NCBI GenBank assembly: GCA_907163375.1
Contig: CAJQUW010007090.1
Location: 124,001-188,000 of the forward strand
Source of the DNA: Prostheceraeus crozeri
Taxonomy: Eukaryota; Platyhelminthes; Polycladida; Euryleptidae
Direction of reading: 5' to 3'
DNA: 64,000 nt
The notes beneath the pieces are model-generated. The model had not been told where the DNA came from and ran no database searches. It was given only the letters and a program-made list of their open reading frames with translations. Within the stretch, counting starts at the first letter, position 1, and the number at the start of each line of letters is the position of its first letter. This document shows positions 25,481 to 38,890 of this stretch, one piece after another. The translations under genes and the position numbers were made by a program.

Positions 25481-26086
25481 ATCATTTTCTTCTTGATTAA
25501 AAAGAATTCAGAAACATGGTTTACTAAATGTTTAAACTATCATTATGACTATATTACCCCATTAAAAAAGTGCGTCGCCTTTTCGAAGAAGTCTTTTATA
25601 TTAGCAGCTCTTCTTCTCAATTTAGTCAATATCACTCTATGAACAAGTTGATGAAGCAAACGATCAATGCGCGTATATTAAGATGAGAATTTACTACATA
25701 TATATGTAGTTAACAGAAGATACGCAGTTTAAAATGCTGCTTTACAATACACATGTAGAATTGTTGCTATATATGAAATTCTTAGTAGCTACGTGCTACA
25801 TCACGACAAACACATTCAGCTTGATATATGGTTCACAACGTCTCTAAACGTTTATAAAATATTTCTAAGGATTATGGGTTAATAGTGTTTTAATGAACCG
25901 AATCCGAGCACGTCTAACTATCAATTCTATAACAAAGATGAAGAGTCATAGCGCGGCGACCGACTCACCTTTCATATCCTAGACCCTTCCGGTTAATGCG
26001 TCAGGTCATCGTCCGAAATAAGAATTTCTAACACACTGCTTCAATGTTATTGAAGTCAAAAGACAGATGGTCTCGAGGTAACTCAC

Positions 26087-26609
26087 CATCAGAATTACTT
26101 GTATTTCGCCGAAATTGTTCCGAACCATGGCAAGCAGTGGCTGCAGTTCCTGTTGATGTGTTTAGGACTGCTCCTGTAGTACTCAGGGACTCATGTGAAC
26201 CGGTTAGTGATGAGGTAGATGAAGTGGAAGAAAAAAGTCGAACTTGGTCTTCTCCATCAACAGCAAACCTTGCTTTCCTTCGGTTTGAGGACAGTAACGG
26301 TATTCCGGAGGACTTGCTTGCGGTTGACAACTGTTGAATGGCTGATATTGGCTGCATGGTGTGTGCTGACATGGACCGATGAGGTGGAGGAAGAAGCACC
26401 CGTTCACGAGAACTGCCAATTATGCCTCCTTCTGATTGCTGACGCGGAGCCATAACCGGATGATGAGAGGCGACGGAATGGACGGGTTCGTTGGGAGAGG
26501 GCTGAGGATGAGTGGCGCATGTTGCGTAAGTATCTGAGCTGGCAGAACTGCCTTGACGAACTACTTGCTCAACTGTGATCGGATGAGGCTTTGCTGCGTC
26601 ATTATTCTC
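26087..26609 (-). CDS. Shab: Kv2/Shab channel, exon B (Ser/Thr-rich cytoplasmic tail)
   Basis: Exon of 523 nt. It begins at tgttttag|GAGAATAAT in phase 0, which matches the phase 0 end of exon A, and stops at GATG|GTGAGT in phase 1. It encodes 174 residues plus one base, starting ENNDAAKPHPITVEQVV. The tail is low-complexity: a Ser/Pro/His stretch, then a basic stretch (SSNRRKARF), then a Ser/Thr cluster (RLFSSTSSTSSLTG) and an Asn/Ser end. This fits the long, poorly conserved C-terminus that in other Kv2 channels is phosphorylated and directs clustering. I do not see the vertebrate clustering motif itself. The open frame continues about 20 codons beyond the donor to a stop, so intron retention would give a short alternative end. 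The link to exon A rests on strand, order, splice-phase match and composition, not on recognised homology. Confidence 0.85.
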
Positions 26610-26796
26610 CTAAAACACAAAATGTAATTCTCGCTGAATATTGAATTTGAAGTATAAGTAGTATAAAATCCATTGAAATCTGAAATGTAGTGAAAATCAG
26701 TTCAAAAGGAGAGATGGAAGAAATTCATCTATCCATTTCTTATCTTCAAATTGAGATTGGGCAACAAAAAAGAATAATACTGTAGGTCCTGTAGAG

Positions 26797-27304
26797 CAGT
26801 GGCGTAGCAGACCACCTCAGATGAGGTAATCTGAGTCCAATGAAAGAACCGGGAAAAGAACGTTTGCCATGAGTTGCCATGAGTTGCCATGAGTATTCTC
26901 CGTTATAAGTAGCGATGTAATTGAGAAATAGCGAAGACCGGAGAGGGTGGTTACACTCTGCTAGCAGATATTGATTCTAGAATATCAGACAGCAGACACA
27001 TGGCAGGAGGGCGACGCAGAGAGGAGACGTATCATTACAATGTTTGCTGCATCCAGACCAATCAGAGGCGCGCTATTGATAACTCTACTGCTGTACAGGT
27101 GTGATTCTGTCGCGAGATAGAATACTCGTATCTCTCCGCCTGTGTTAAAGAAGTTTTGTGAATTGGAAAACGGAAACATCGAACAAGATTATATGACCTT
27201 CATGTTAATCAAAATCCTATCATCACATATTTGTAATTTCATTTTCGTTTGTAAATTCCGGTGTATTCTCAGATTATTAGAATACTATAGGCGCTACGCC
27301 CCTG
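26797..27304. mobile_element. 508-bp hAT element beside Kv2 exon B
   Basis: TIRs CAGTGGCGTAGC and GCTACGCCCCTG, with a perfect 8-bp target duplication CTGTAGAG at 26789-26796 and 27305-27312. It starts 188 bases upstream (in transcript direction) of the exon B acceptor. It carries no transposase. Near the left end, TTGCCATGAG occurs three times in tandem. Confidence 0.85.
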
Positions 27305-30228
27305 CTGTAGAGTAGGCTGTTTAGGAAAATCCAATTTAGGAAATTGGTTATTAAGATAGAATTTCTCCATCCAATTAATCAAACAGCATTTCAAGGTGCA
27401 CGTTTATCCAAATTCTATACATTATACGCACCTTGAGGTTCCGTCTGCTTCCAGTGACGAGCACTAGGGTTGACTGTATGCACGCGTCTACTCAATGGAG
27501 TCAATTAATGTTTAATTAAAATTAATAGACTTTTAGTCTGCAATGCCACACAATTATGCCTCACAAACTGACTTTCGTGTTGATGCATTCTGACTAACAT
27601 GTGTTGTTGCAAGTGTTATGCGTTATGTGAGCAGATTAGGCACATGTACAAGGGAGGGGCAGCGGTGGACCTTTGGGGCAAATGGTTCATAGACAACAAT
27701 GCGTTAGTGATAGACTAGTGAATCTACAAATCAGCCAATAAACCACAGCTTTGGAAATGGAGTAGAATATAATTATACTAGACTTGCCAAGACTTATAAT
27801 GGAGTAGAATTTATAAGAGAGTTAGCGAATACTTTAAGTTGCTACTATTATATATGAAATATGAATCATGATAAGCAAGATTCAACTTAATACGATCAAA
27901 AGGCACGATTTGCGGTAATATCTTAATCATATCCCCAATTAAATTGCTTCTTGCAATTTACATGCTCATTAGATGCAAAATCAGAACCAAGTGTTCATCA
28001 AGTGTTCAAGATGCAAATCCGGAACTATACAAATTTGCTATTTCGGAGCCCCCTGCTGCACAACATATTCTCGTATTTTGAATGACCGATACATATTGAG
28101 GAATATGAACCGATGTTTCGAGCTTCCTTTTATTTGAGTCTGTAGTTTGTCGACCTATTGTAACCCACGTGTAGTCGCATTAGAACCGTTATTCCTAAAG
28201 GACATTCATGTTTTCCTATTCAATGGAATGAGACATTCCTTTTGGTTTTGATCATAGTCCAGATTGTGAAATCAGAACATCAATAATAATTCAATCCAGT
28301 CCAGAAACTTTCAGAAATATCTCTTGAAGGCAATTAAACATAACTATGCCGGATCGAACTGTTTCAATCACCAGCTTCATTAAATGAAGGATTAAGCTGT
28401 AGTTCAGTTTTGGAACTCAAGAATTAGAAAAAATCACATCACATTTCGTAGGCCTACTTTCAAATTGAAGAGGTCTCAATGATTGCTTCATCTAATCACG
28501 CATCTGCATCTCTGCCTCGACAAAACTATCGATATGTGCTGACCTATATTTATCAAAATATTATTTAAAATATCACTGATATCGAAGCTTGAGTGGCCCC
28601 GTGGTTTCCATAATAGCCATAATTTGGTGTATAGTATGTGGCTCAGATCCGACATGAAAACTGTTTTGAATGAAAGAAACACATTAATCTCTTATCTCCC
28701 ACGTCAGCTTGCAAGCTTGCCTCCTTGTTACTTACATTCAATTCGTTTCTTAATGCTCTAAACAATTGCTCCTTCGATGAAATTTCCCCTAGGACGTAGA
28801 AGCATACATTTGCATGACCCATATTTAAAAGTATTATTTTGTGTTAAGTGTTAGCTTTTTCACATTAAATATGACTTGCAGTATTTATAGCGGTCATATT
28901 CTTCAAATCGTTAACATAAATGTGATGAAATACTTCTTATGGTCATTTGCACCACCGTTGCCAAATGTACTTCATGAAATGTGCTGATAAAAATGTACTC
29001 AATTTGAGCGACTGCAATGAAATTAAATTAATTTACTTTTTTAACCCTAGAACGACGATGTCAATTGACCCATTATCGATATTTGATTACAATTTTTTCT
29101 TTAATTTTGCATCTGAGATGGTGACGTTCAATGACTTTTATTATTTTGTCACTTTTTCTAAAACTCCGTGTACCCAGTGTTTACTGACTAATAGTTTCGG
29201 TTTCACATCATGTTACACTTAGTGAATGGGTCAATAGACCCATGCATAGAGAAGTTCTTGAAAAGTATTATTTGCTATGAAGCCATGCTTGTTTTACATT
29301 ACTTAAGCAAATACTATCCACCGTTTGAATTTAATACTTTTTAAAAACATTTCTCAACTAGCATCGATTTTTTAAGTAGTACGACAGAAACATTATGTAG
29401 GTAGTATGCAATTACCCAAGTCTCCGATAAAAGATCCAAAAAATGAGTAGTGCTGTTTTTAATGCTTTAAGAAATTATAGGAGTTTCTAAAGGAATGAAG
29501 GTTTAACTTGCAAGTTAGAAATGTTATCAGTTTTCAGAAATATTGGAATGTAGGCCTACAGACTAATATCATAAATACGATAATAGAACATCTACAATAA
29601 TACAGTAGTTTATATACGGAAATTTAAAAATCTAGTAAAATTTAGCAATCTAAATATATAAGAACATTTAAATCCGGTTTCCATATTTGCATGCTAATTT
29701 AACGAAATAAACAGGTCGATTCAAATCAAACATCCAGATTTATGCTTTTGAGACCGAATTAGGCCCACATATAACCTATTTTCACCAATTTATCACATGT
29801 TAGTCTGCTATCCGTATTAAAATCTACAATTTTTGAAAAAGCTATATTTTGTTGAATGAGAACTTCAGTGAAGCTGTAAATTTACGTGATTGCAGCACTT
29901 TGCGACTACTACCAATACAATAAATTTGTGCAAAGGAAGAAATATGTCACAAACGTGCTAAGAGCTAGAGTCAGCGACAAACAATCCTTTTGGCAGTTTC
30001 TAGACGAAGTTCTCATCATTTTGTAATAACAAAGACAATACTTCTTCTATTTGTCAGGCAGAACTGCGTCTCTCAGTCATCAGGGCTCGATCATCGATTT
30101 TTCAAATCGTTAAGAATTCAATTTCATAGTCCCTTCGCCGAAATGTTCCTTTTATAAAGCATGAGAGAAACACAGCTTCAATCATTGAAAAATAGCCGCC
30201 CATTGCGTCTCTTATAGTATTCAACCCA

Positions 30229-30326
30229 AATGCTGTGACATGGAAATGTTCGATGATGCGGAAAAGGGTTGCTTACTAGTAAGCAACCCTTTTCCGCATC
30301 ATCCAACATTTCCATGTCTTAGCATT
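30229..30326. repeat. 98-bp spacerless palindrome
   Basis: The two 49-base arms meet at CTAG (30276-30279) and match at 46 of 49 positions; the inner 27 bases on each side are identical. The transcript of either strand would fold into one long hairpin. No target duplication is evident. Confidence 0.85.
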
Positions 30327-33300
30327 TCAACTAACATTTCAAACTGACAATTAGCATTATTCTCCTAATTGAGAAAATCTTGCTAAGCAGTCATGGAAAC
30401 AATTACAGCAAGCTCAAAAGAGTCATCAGTTCATTCTTTGTTTTACTTTAAAAGTTGTTATCAAATCTTGACATGCGTTTATGCATGTGAATTTGGAAGT
30501 TACTGTCAAAGCATATCATAACATTTTTCCGATAGGTTTCAAGATTCATCACTATGACAGTAAGCAAAACCTTTTAAGTTTTCTGTTTGCTAATAAACTG
30601 TTAAACCCATCAATTGCTCAATTGACCGGTTCAAAGACATTTATTTCTAAGAGAGTATCTTACCATTAGTTTAAACAATTACATCACATTTTGGGAAAAC
30701 AGCTTCGGCAACACCAATACAACCCTGAGACGAAATAATGTTCATCTCGTGAAAGTTCAGCTCATTGAGCTGCTGAATGCTGACATTTATTAATCTCGTA
30801 GATTAATGAATGCATGCTCAACAACATATGTGGAGAATTCGGTGCATGAGCAGGAATTGTTTGATCCAAATGAAATGAGTCCTTAGACAACAAATTTGCA
30901 TATTTGGCTCAGTTTCCATCAAATGTAAGAGATTATTGATGAATGGCGGAAGGGAATAACGGTATTGAGAAGCACGAGTAGCATTCAGCACACCTACACT
31001 TTGACAATCTAGCTTGTTAGCGTAGAGTTCTAAATTTTGACGATCCATTATCCGTTTGTCCGTTTTAGCAAGTCTACTAATCCGAATCCGCAACTACTCA
31101 ACTTTAAAAAAAGTTAAATCCAATGTGACTGAAAATTGTGTTAGATTTCCGGGATATTTGAGTACAAAATATTAAGCACTCGCTAAACACCAGCTTTGAA
31201 CCCTGGTTTTAGACCTCTGTGCTCCATTAGGATTCGCTTCGACCTCTTAAGCCTCAGTTTTCATTTTGTATTATTCTTGGACTTTCAGTCTAAAACTTGA
31301 ATGCTCGTTTATGATTTGAATTCCGTTATGGAATATTGAAATCAACCACAGTACTCGATTGCATAATTTCTCATCATGCTTCTGACATCATGAGAAAAAT
31401 TCAACATGCGATATGCGCTCGCGATGTTCGAGATATAAATCTACATACAAATCAGGTGTCACATTATCCGATAGATGAGCTCGTAAAATTACAGCATCAC
31501 ATGAATTCAAAGAACGATTTTGGTAAGAAGATTTAGGTTTTAGAATTTATCTGAGTAAATAATGGAGAAAAATTGCGCATCGAAATAACTAAAAGAAAAA
31601 CAATCACCTCTTATCTCATGGATAGGTTTTGAATAAGGACAGGAAGAGGGAGTCTTGCCTGTTTCCTTTCACGACCATTAGCGCATGGTCGTTATCAGCA
31701 TTACATCTACTTTAATCTCTCTTTTAATTTTCCAGTCAATAAATGTATAATATCATTGTTAACAAGCTAAGATTTCACGATAATTTTAGACTGAAAGATA
31801 ATAATTGTGAAAATTAATACAATAGAGTAAGTATACTTTCTTTATGATTAATACTTAAAAGCCTTTTACGCCCAAGTTATTTTTGGGAAAGTATTTTTGG
31901 AAAAAATGTTTCAAATGCAATTTGCGGGCGTTCTAGGCATCGTAAGGGTTGGGAGTAGTGCCATCAAGAATTGTATTGATCTGCTCTTTCTTTTGGTTAT
32001 AAATTTGTGCCGCTATGGGATCAACATTGCTGCGCAATTTTGATAAAAATGATGCGGGTAAAAATGTTGCCAAATGGATGCAATAGGGGTGAAAGGGTTA
32101 AAATAAATCACAATAAAATGTTGTGCATGAAATTCACAACTTGTTTATAAAGAAAAATAGAAACATTTTTGCAGGTCATCAAAAATCAAGTGATAAAAAC
32201 TGATAAATTGCTTGAGACACAGAAAATGTGGAAACAGCTGAACTAGAGAAAGGCTTTTAATTTTATTTCAGTGCTTGTTTGAGGACTCATACATGCAGTT
32301 TTGATGGTATTTTCAATTTGTTCATGAAATACTGAATTTAATTGACATTAATCTGCTTTAAAGGCTTCTTTGTCGTATGAGACACCGTAATAGTATAAGT
32401 GATTATAGCACAAATAAAATTAACAGAACACTCGAGCATTTCCTCCGATCGAATTCGCTGCAAATGTACCTATCTTTATCAAATATGCTACCATAAAAAA
32501 CAACCAGGAAGTAATTTTCTAGCAGTTTTATTTCAAACTGAATGCTAAACAAAATATTCACTTTAACGACAAGAGAGAAAACAACACATGTTCTTTACAT
32601 GTAGGCTATATTATACACGCTTGTCCCCACGTATCTAGGTTATATATATAATCTTGTGCCTGTTGTTTTGCAAGCAGAACTTATCAACTTTGATATTTTC
32701 AGACTCCTAGAATGGTTGTCACATTTCTACTCGATCTTTAAGACAATCTTTCTTTATCGCACATGTAATCAGATATAAAAATTGTAAATGCTAAGAGCAC
32801 AGTAGATTTTCACTTTTAGAAATTTCAGGAAAGATTTGACACAAAATTATCCTTTGCTGTGATATGTTTGCTTCTCATAAATAATGCGATATTTTACATA
32901 CCTATACAGATGCTTGCCGACCCTTGACTGTTGATAAGAAAACTTTGACTTTTGTTGGGCTTAGGAAAGCGATTTAAAGAAGAAAATAGTTTAAACTTCG
33001 TCTGCAGCAACTTAGCAATGTGAAACAAATCTGGTCAGATGCTGATAATGCTAATTTTAAATATGCTATATCTCGATATCGCATGCACGACAGTCTCAGG
33101 TTAAGTCTACTTTTTTCGGACGCAGACTTTTTTATTAGTCTGAATTTTGCGACCGGGACCATGTGCGTTGAAAAAACTCGGTCATTCCCGGGACAGTTAA
33201 ATCAGGAATATCTAGGTCTAGGATATACCCTATGTAATATTCTTAATTCACATTCTAAGTTGCTGACCGGAATGTCCATTAGAAAACCGCTGTTACTAAA

Positions 33301-34269
33301 TTCCCCCCTCGAAAAAAGAGGAAAGCAGTTTAAAAAAGCCGCAATTTAAATCTTTAAATCAGCCTAAATCGTAGTAGAAATGTATTTGAAGCTTAATAAA
33401 ATCTGCAGAAGCCACAAGTCTCGATATTTCAATATTGTTTCTTCCTTATTTTCAGTATCTTCAACATTTTCTAGATAAATAGGGGAAATTGAACAACATG
33501 AAATCAGAGATATAACGTGGAAACTAAACTTCCAAAAATTGCATGATTTTCTCCCGGAAATTGTAAGCTGTATTATACTTTCCATCCGGAAAATGAGAGC
33601 AGGGAAGTAACACCATCCCGCTCTGTCAATGAGCAAGCACGCATTCACAGTTAATTTTCCTAAATATGTAAACTTGATGAATGAGTTAGATTTTGCGAAT
33701 CGATAACATTTTGGATTTTGCAAAATGATTGGCATATTCAGCTTTAAAGTAATTACGGCTCGACTAAGTCAATATCATCTATAACTTTTCTAGATTTAGT
33801 TGTTGATAGTTAGTCAGCCTACAGTTTTAGGATTCTATTTTTATGTATTCTAATTAGAAAAAATGGGTGCATTTCATAATTGACACCTATTGGGTTGCAT
33901 CATTCCATCGCATTACTTCAAGAAAATGCCGACGGCTGCTGATTTATAATAAGCATGATTCGTGCATGTGTGTGCAAAACACCAGAGGAGGTGCGATTTG
34001 AGAAACTGAAGTTTCGATAACCGATTATTCAATTTGACACGGTTTGTGCAATTGTTGCCAGTGAATATTGCCGCCATTACCTTTGTTACACCAATAATTT
34101 TGATTACCGGTATTTATTACTTTGGCTGGCAAATTATCACCTTTATCAACAATGCAATCAGATAATAATTTATTGAAATGTATCTTGCACAAATGATTTT
34201 AAAAAAAGGTATTGCCGTATATATCCATATTGCTATATACATATATATCCTAACTTTGTAATGTCCATT

Positions 34270-34400
34270 TAGCCGCTGTTCGTAGCGGTTAGATGGAATC
34301 TTCGAGACTTCATGAGGTGACCGGGGTGGCAAGAATGGCGCTGAATCGCACAAGTCATTCTATTCTCAGATTCGGATCCTGGGCAGCCCGCTCGGCCACC
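34270..34400 (+). repeat. Possible tRNA-derived SINE-like sequence
   Basis: GTAGCGGTTAGATGG and, some 90 bases on, GATTCGGATCC are weak A-box and B-box look-alikes in a stretch richer in G+C than its surroundings. An 87-codon frame overlaps it and runs into the MITE, so it is not a gene. Confidence 0.2.
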
Positions 34401-34492
34401 ATCGCAGAGAGTCCATATGTATTGGTTAACTGGATTGCGCTGCCAGCTGACCTATCCGTGCAAATGCAATGGAAGAATGCTATTTATCTATT

Positions 34493-34726
34493 AGTCCGGC
34501 AGCCAGAACGAGTTTCTGCGAGGAACGAGGCCGAAAACGAGACTTTTACAGGATGATGTACACATATGATGTATAGTTGGTAAGAGAAACTGCAATGTGC
34601 GTCGCATTGGATTAATATGTAGTTTTATTCGATCCTGTGTGACATGAAGAGGATCCAACTGCGACTAGGCAGACGTACAGATTCGTGGTATGCATAGGGT
34701 ACACATCATTCTGTGAAAGTCCCTTC
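34493..34726 (+). mobile_element. Partial copy of the long-TIR MITE found at 53.9-54.6 kb
   Basis: Shares GCAGCCAGAACGAGTTTCTG, GAACGAGGCC and, later, GCATTGGATTAA.ATGT, AGATTCGT and ATTCTGTGAAAG with the copy at 53925-54644, in the same order. The middle and the right terminal repeat are missing. Confidence 0.6.
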
Positions 34727-35564
34727 ACTATAACCTTCATTGTCGTGGAATAAAAGGGAATGCAGATGGCCCATCTTTAGCTAGAACAGACTAAGTTATC
34801 AAATTGTCTCGAGCTAAAAATTTGCAATGAACCATTTTCAACACTAAAATAAAACATTACTCGGATTTTAAAAACACGAGCGCGAACAAGGGCACTAATG
34901 ACAAGGCTCAACACGACACTCAGACCTCTAGTTCGAATCAATGCAATGGCAAGTATTGGAGAAGCCTACACGTGACATGATCATAGAATCTTCCCAAAAC
35001 ATCATGAGATAAAAGAACACTATACAATTGCTAGCTTGTTTTTCTCAGCAAGTCAATTCTATAAAAGTTAGGTTGCTTAGGTTTAGCTAAACTGAATTCA
35101 CAATTCTAAAGTAAAAATCTTGATCTAACAAACTCATCTAAGTTTCCAAAGTTTCACAAAATATCGGCACCTACATGTAGTTCAGAGGAGAATTCATACT
35201 TCAGATTCAATCGCGATTCTGGCGGAGCTTTTCAATCTAGATGCAAAATCAATCTAAATTGAATCAGGATTGAAGCCGACTTCAATCTTCCTTGCATCTA
35301 GCTCCAAAAGCTACGCTACTATAGGTCGCAGGCTTTCAATCTAGCGCGAAAACCTACGCTCAAGCGAGAATAGATTCATGTCCTATTTGAGCGTGAAGCT
35401 ACGCACTGGTGATTGGATGAATGAATAAACGAATAGGCAGCGCACATTTGACCTCATCACAATGCGGCATTTAAGTGTAGGTCAGACAATCGGGCTATAA
35501 GCATTGATTACTCGCGATCAGCCGTTCGCTAAGTAAATCATTGTTACTTGCCATTCGATAAAAA

Positions 35565-35738
35565 ATGGCCCCTCCGAAGCAACACCCGTATGAGATAGAA
35601 TTGTTTGTTAACGAAATTAAAAAATATTCGCATCTGTACGATGCATGCTCGCAGTTTCATATGAACTGGGAGATAACCAATGCAGCCTCCATGAAAAATG
35701 GCCCAAGCTTTGAATTTGACCGAACCTCAGAAACGTAA
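35565..35738 (+). pseudogene. MADF-domain protein fragment of Harbinger
   Basis: 57 codons from an ATG with A at -3. ELFVNEIKKYSHLYDACSQ reads like the first helix of a MADF (Myb/SANT-like) DNA-binding domain, the accessory protein of Harbinger elements that helps the transposase reach its target. It ends at a TAA overlapping a good splice donor (GAAAC|GTAAGT), so the original gene probably continued in a second exon now deleted. Confidence 0.5.
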
Positions 35739-35767
35739 GTTTAATCATAATTTGAAGCAATTGTATA

Positions 35768-35992
35768 TTAAAAAGTGTATGTTAGCAAAGGTGTCACTGA
35801 ACCCAGAAGATGCTTAAACATCGCTGGAGACATTCGTGTGAGGCTGAAAAATTTGTCATGGTCTGCTTGGAGATATTCGGGGACTTGGTGATTGCAGTGT
35901 CCATACAGTAGACGTTTGGTGTTCACTGGATGCACGGACCATCTCTGTGAATTTCGACGCAATCTGAACAATAAGGCTAGTTCAATGAAGAC
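35768..35992 (-). pseudogene. PIF/Harbinger transposase N-terminal fragment
   Basis: Minus-strand frame with ELALLFRLRRNSQRWSVHPV, then EYLQADHDKFFSLTRMSP and FKHLLGSVTPLL. This is the recognisable N-terminal region of Harbinger transposases (arginine-rich stretch, W.VHP.N, FF...RMSP..F..LL). The DDE nuclease domain is absent; the frame stops shortly after. It lies head-on to the MADF fragment. Confidence 0.65.
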
Positions 35993-37944
35993 TCTCTATG
36001 ACATCAGCGACATGCTCGCGCTAGATCGAGGCATAAATGACTGAAGTATGAACGCCTGTTTAAATAGTTAAAACACACGTTAAAATAGCGTCAAAACATA
36101 ATCTAGATGAAAGCTCTACATCTAGATTGAATATCAATCTAGATAAGAAATTGACACTCAAGAATGAATCCAGCTTAATTGATGCAATAATTACTGCACT
36201 GACATAGTAGGGGACAACATAGGGCTATGACAAATAATGAAGCGCTTTGCATTATCAATCAGTCAATTACTCTATCAAGAAATAATGGTAATTACATTTC
36301 ATGACAAAGATAAACAGCATTCAGCACAACTGTGTTAAAGTGGTCATCAGAAGTACTTAATTATGGCAGCTCTAATAAGGATTAAACTGTCATGCTACAA
36401 GCCATAGAAAAGCAAATAAACTGCCATGGCAGTAACATGGATAAATGCGGCATTTTCTAAAGGTTTCATTTCCTAAAACATAACTCAAGGGATATTACCA
36501 ATTCATTAGAACTATACACAACATTTTAATTTTTTCCTTTTTTCAAAGTTCATCAAAAACATGAAGATCATCTTGACCGGTACTTCGATGCCTTCTTATT
36601 TCAAAAACTTCTCTATCTTTTTTGCACAAAATACACATTCTAGATTCTGCGCACAGTTAAAAGGAGCTTGCATTCATGCTGAAATCTAAGTAAATTAGTA
36701 GATAACAACAATGGACTTTTTATGAACAGTGAGCTAGAGCTTATGATCCTTGCCTCTGCATGATGAGGAGAAAATTATTGCCAGCCGTATTATCATAAAA
36801 GAAATTGGCAATAGTTATGAAGGATGGAATAATGCGCACGTGAGCAATACCATTTCCCATCCATCAGCTTTTTTCATTTCTTCATAATACTAACCAGGGA
36901 CGCTATCCGACTGCAATATTAAGGTCGCCAAATAATATACCTAATTTAAGCACCTTTATCTAATTGGTCTTATCCACTGACTTATAGGTATGCATGTACC
37001 GACAGCGATCATGCAACACAACAAGAGGATAAAAAAAGTAATGAAACAATCAAATTAAACTTACATGCATTATCGCCCAAAGGACAGTTCCGATCTTCTT
37101 TATTTAAATATCTCATTTGTTTGCGATTTTGAATGAAAATTGTTCTCGTCGGGATAAAACAGCGTGACAACTGTGACGTCAAATGTCAAAAAAATTTTGA
37201 GAAATTATGAAAATCATAGACGATCGTAAATGGTTTGGTTAAACATCAATCATTTTTTAATACGAAAGCTATTTTCCGGCAATATAAAATGACCAAATTT
37301 ACAAACCTAGCTGTCTGAATCAGAAACATCTTTGAACATTTCATTGAATTCATCTCTGACCTTAAATTGAGCTTTCGTTTTGCCGATGAAGACTCCGCAA
37401 TGTGGTCGTGAATTGGAACCGGACCAGAAATGTTAGCATATATCTACCTATGCATAGTCTCTGGCTAAATGCGTTTTTGAGATTTCAGAAAGTTCTCATG
37501 TTTGTTGATATTCATCATACGAAAAATGTTATATGCAAAATGTGCTTACTTTTCAAATCGTGATTATTTCAAGTGTTCCCAAAGGAAATTGCTATGTTAT
37601 CAATGACTAACTCCGTTAATAAAATGCAGTGAAAATTGTGTTTTGCCTCGCAGAAATCGCTTTTGATGACTTGCACTGGAGAGAAAACTCGTTCGATCTT
37701 GAAGAGAAGTTTACATGTGTGTGTGTCAATGAAGCTCATCCTACCATCTTATGCAAGGTGAACAAATTAAACTTGATTGTTCATTAACGCATCATAACAG
37801 AAAAATTAAGTTTAATTTGACGCCAAGGAAAGTTATCTTAAAAAATTTGCAGCCGATGCCACCTGACCGGGTCGAGTTTTCAAAAATCCAGGACCGGGTT
37901 CCTGCTCTGGTGAGACTGCAAAACTGAAGTTTGTGTATATATAT

Positions 37945-38890
37945 CAGTGGCGGCTTTAGCGATCATGCCCTTCATGCTCAGCATGACGAAGTATTTTGTC
38001 TAATTTTCCTCCACACAAATCAACGATGTCAACCACAAGAAAGGGAAAGTTTTGAGTCAACAAAAAAACTTCCAACATCATTTGATTACATTTGACAACA
38101 TTTGATTACTATGTCAGATCATGTTGCTGTGACATTAAGGTCATACTCAAAAAAATTCAGGGGAACGCAAGTCAATTCGAGCATACCTCATTTGTTAAAA
38201 TCTGCGGTGACGATTTTCATACTCCAAGCTCGTTTCGTGTAGTGAGATCATGGAGTCTCAGTTGCACGATTGAAACCCCATCGAATTGACCTCCTTTATA
38301 AGTAATTCAATATCTTCCCATGTTAATACAGCTTGTGGATTTTGTGCGATTGACGGTGTTTTTACTATCTTAAATGCATGCTTCAAATAACTAGAACTTG
38401 AATATTATTTAATATACATTATCTGGTGATTAAATTTAGCCGTGGTCTTCACATCGCTTGATATGTAGATATGTCTAGGAGCAAATAGTATAATAGGCTA
38501 TGCATGCATCAGATTATCATCGGATGTACTCAAAAATACAAATCATGTAGCCTACGCCTGAATTTTTATTTTTAAGTATTTTTTGGCTGATTACAGTATG
38601 TAAGCATGAAATTATGCCTACCCTACACCATATTCACTGGATTACCTGATGTGAAAAGTAGTCGGCTTGCATGTTTGAATTATAATTAGGAAAGGGCAAA
38701 TGCAAATGGAATGAGATTAAAATTTTGTTCATCGAATTCGTAACTGTTTCTTAAGTTGCATGAGTATAACTTAAGCTCCTCAGTTGCAAAATTAAAAATC
38801 CTTCGTGAGCTGTCTAGCTGTCTTTTTTCCACATTGTGTCGAAAAAATGCGATGAGCATGACCAAGCGAAGATCCATAGAGCCGCCACTG
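37945..38890. mobile_element. 946-bp hAT element
   Basis: TIRs CAGTGGCGGCTTTA and TAGAGCCGCCACTG, flanked by ATATATAT on both sides (37937-37944, 38891-38898), a perfect 8-bp duplication although of low complexity. A second, shorter inverted motif (TCATGCTCA) lies inside both ends. It contains two open frames without hAT motifs and is non-autonomous. Confidence 0.8.

Larger units (their letters stand above)
11956..26086 (-). other. Intron between Kv2 exons B and C (14.1 kb)
   Basis: Bounded by GTGAGT at 26086-26081 and by a pyrimidine-rich acceptor at 11966-11956. It contains the repeats listed separately: a hairpin at 14.9 kb, a tRNA-like SINE candidate at 15.2 kb, a hAT-like MITE at 18 kb, a GIY-YIG remnant at 21 kb, a foldback at 22.3 kb, a TIR element at 22.5-23.3 kb, a TTTCA tract at 23.8 kb and a dispersed repeat at 25.3 kb. 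The rest is A+T-rich sequence in which I see no gene. Confidence 0.75.
35190..36175. mobile_element. Internally deleted PIF/Harbinger transposon
   Basis: Holds the start of a MADF-like protein on the plus strand and the start of a Harbinger transposase on the minus strand, facing each other and cut off after about 60 codons each near 35.75 kb. This is what a large internal deletion of a two-gene Harbinger would leave. Both flanks are rich in ATCTAGATTGA-like subterminal motifs in opposite orientation. I could not fix the ends or a 3-bp target duplication, so the boundaries are approximate. Confidence 0.6.

Noticed and set aside
26044..26455. Plus-strand and alternative minus-strand frames over exon B
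   Set aside because: They are shadows of exon B, whose frame alone agrees with both splice phases.
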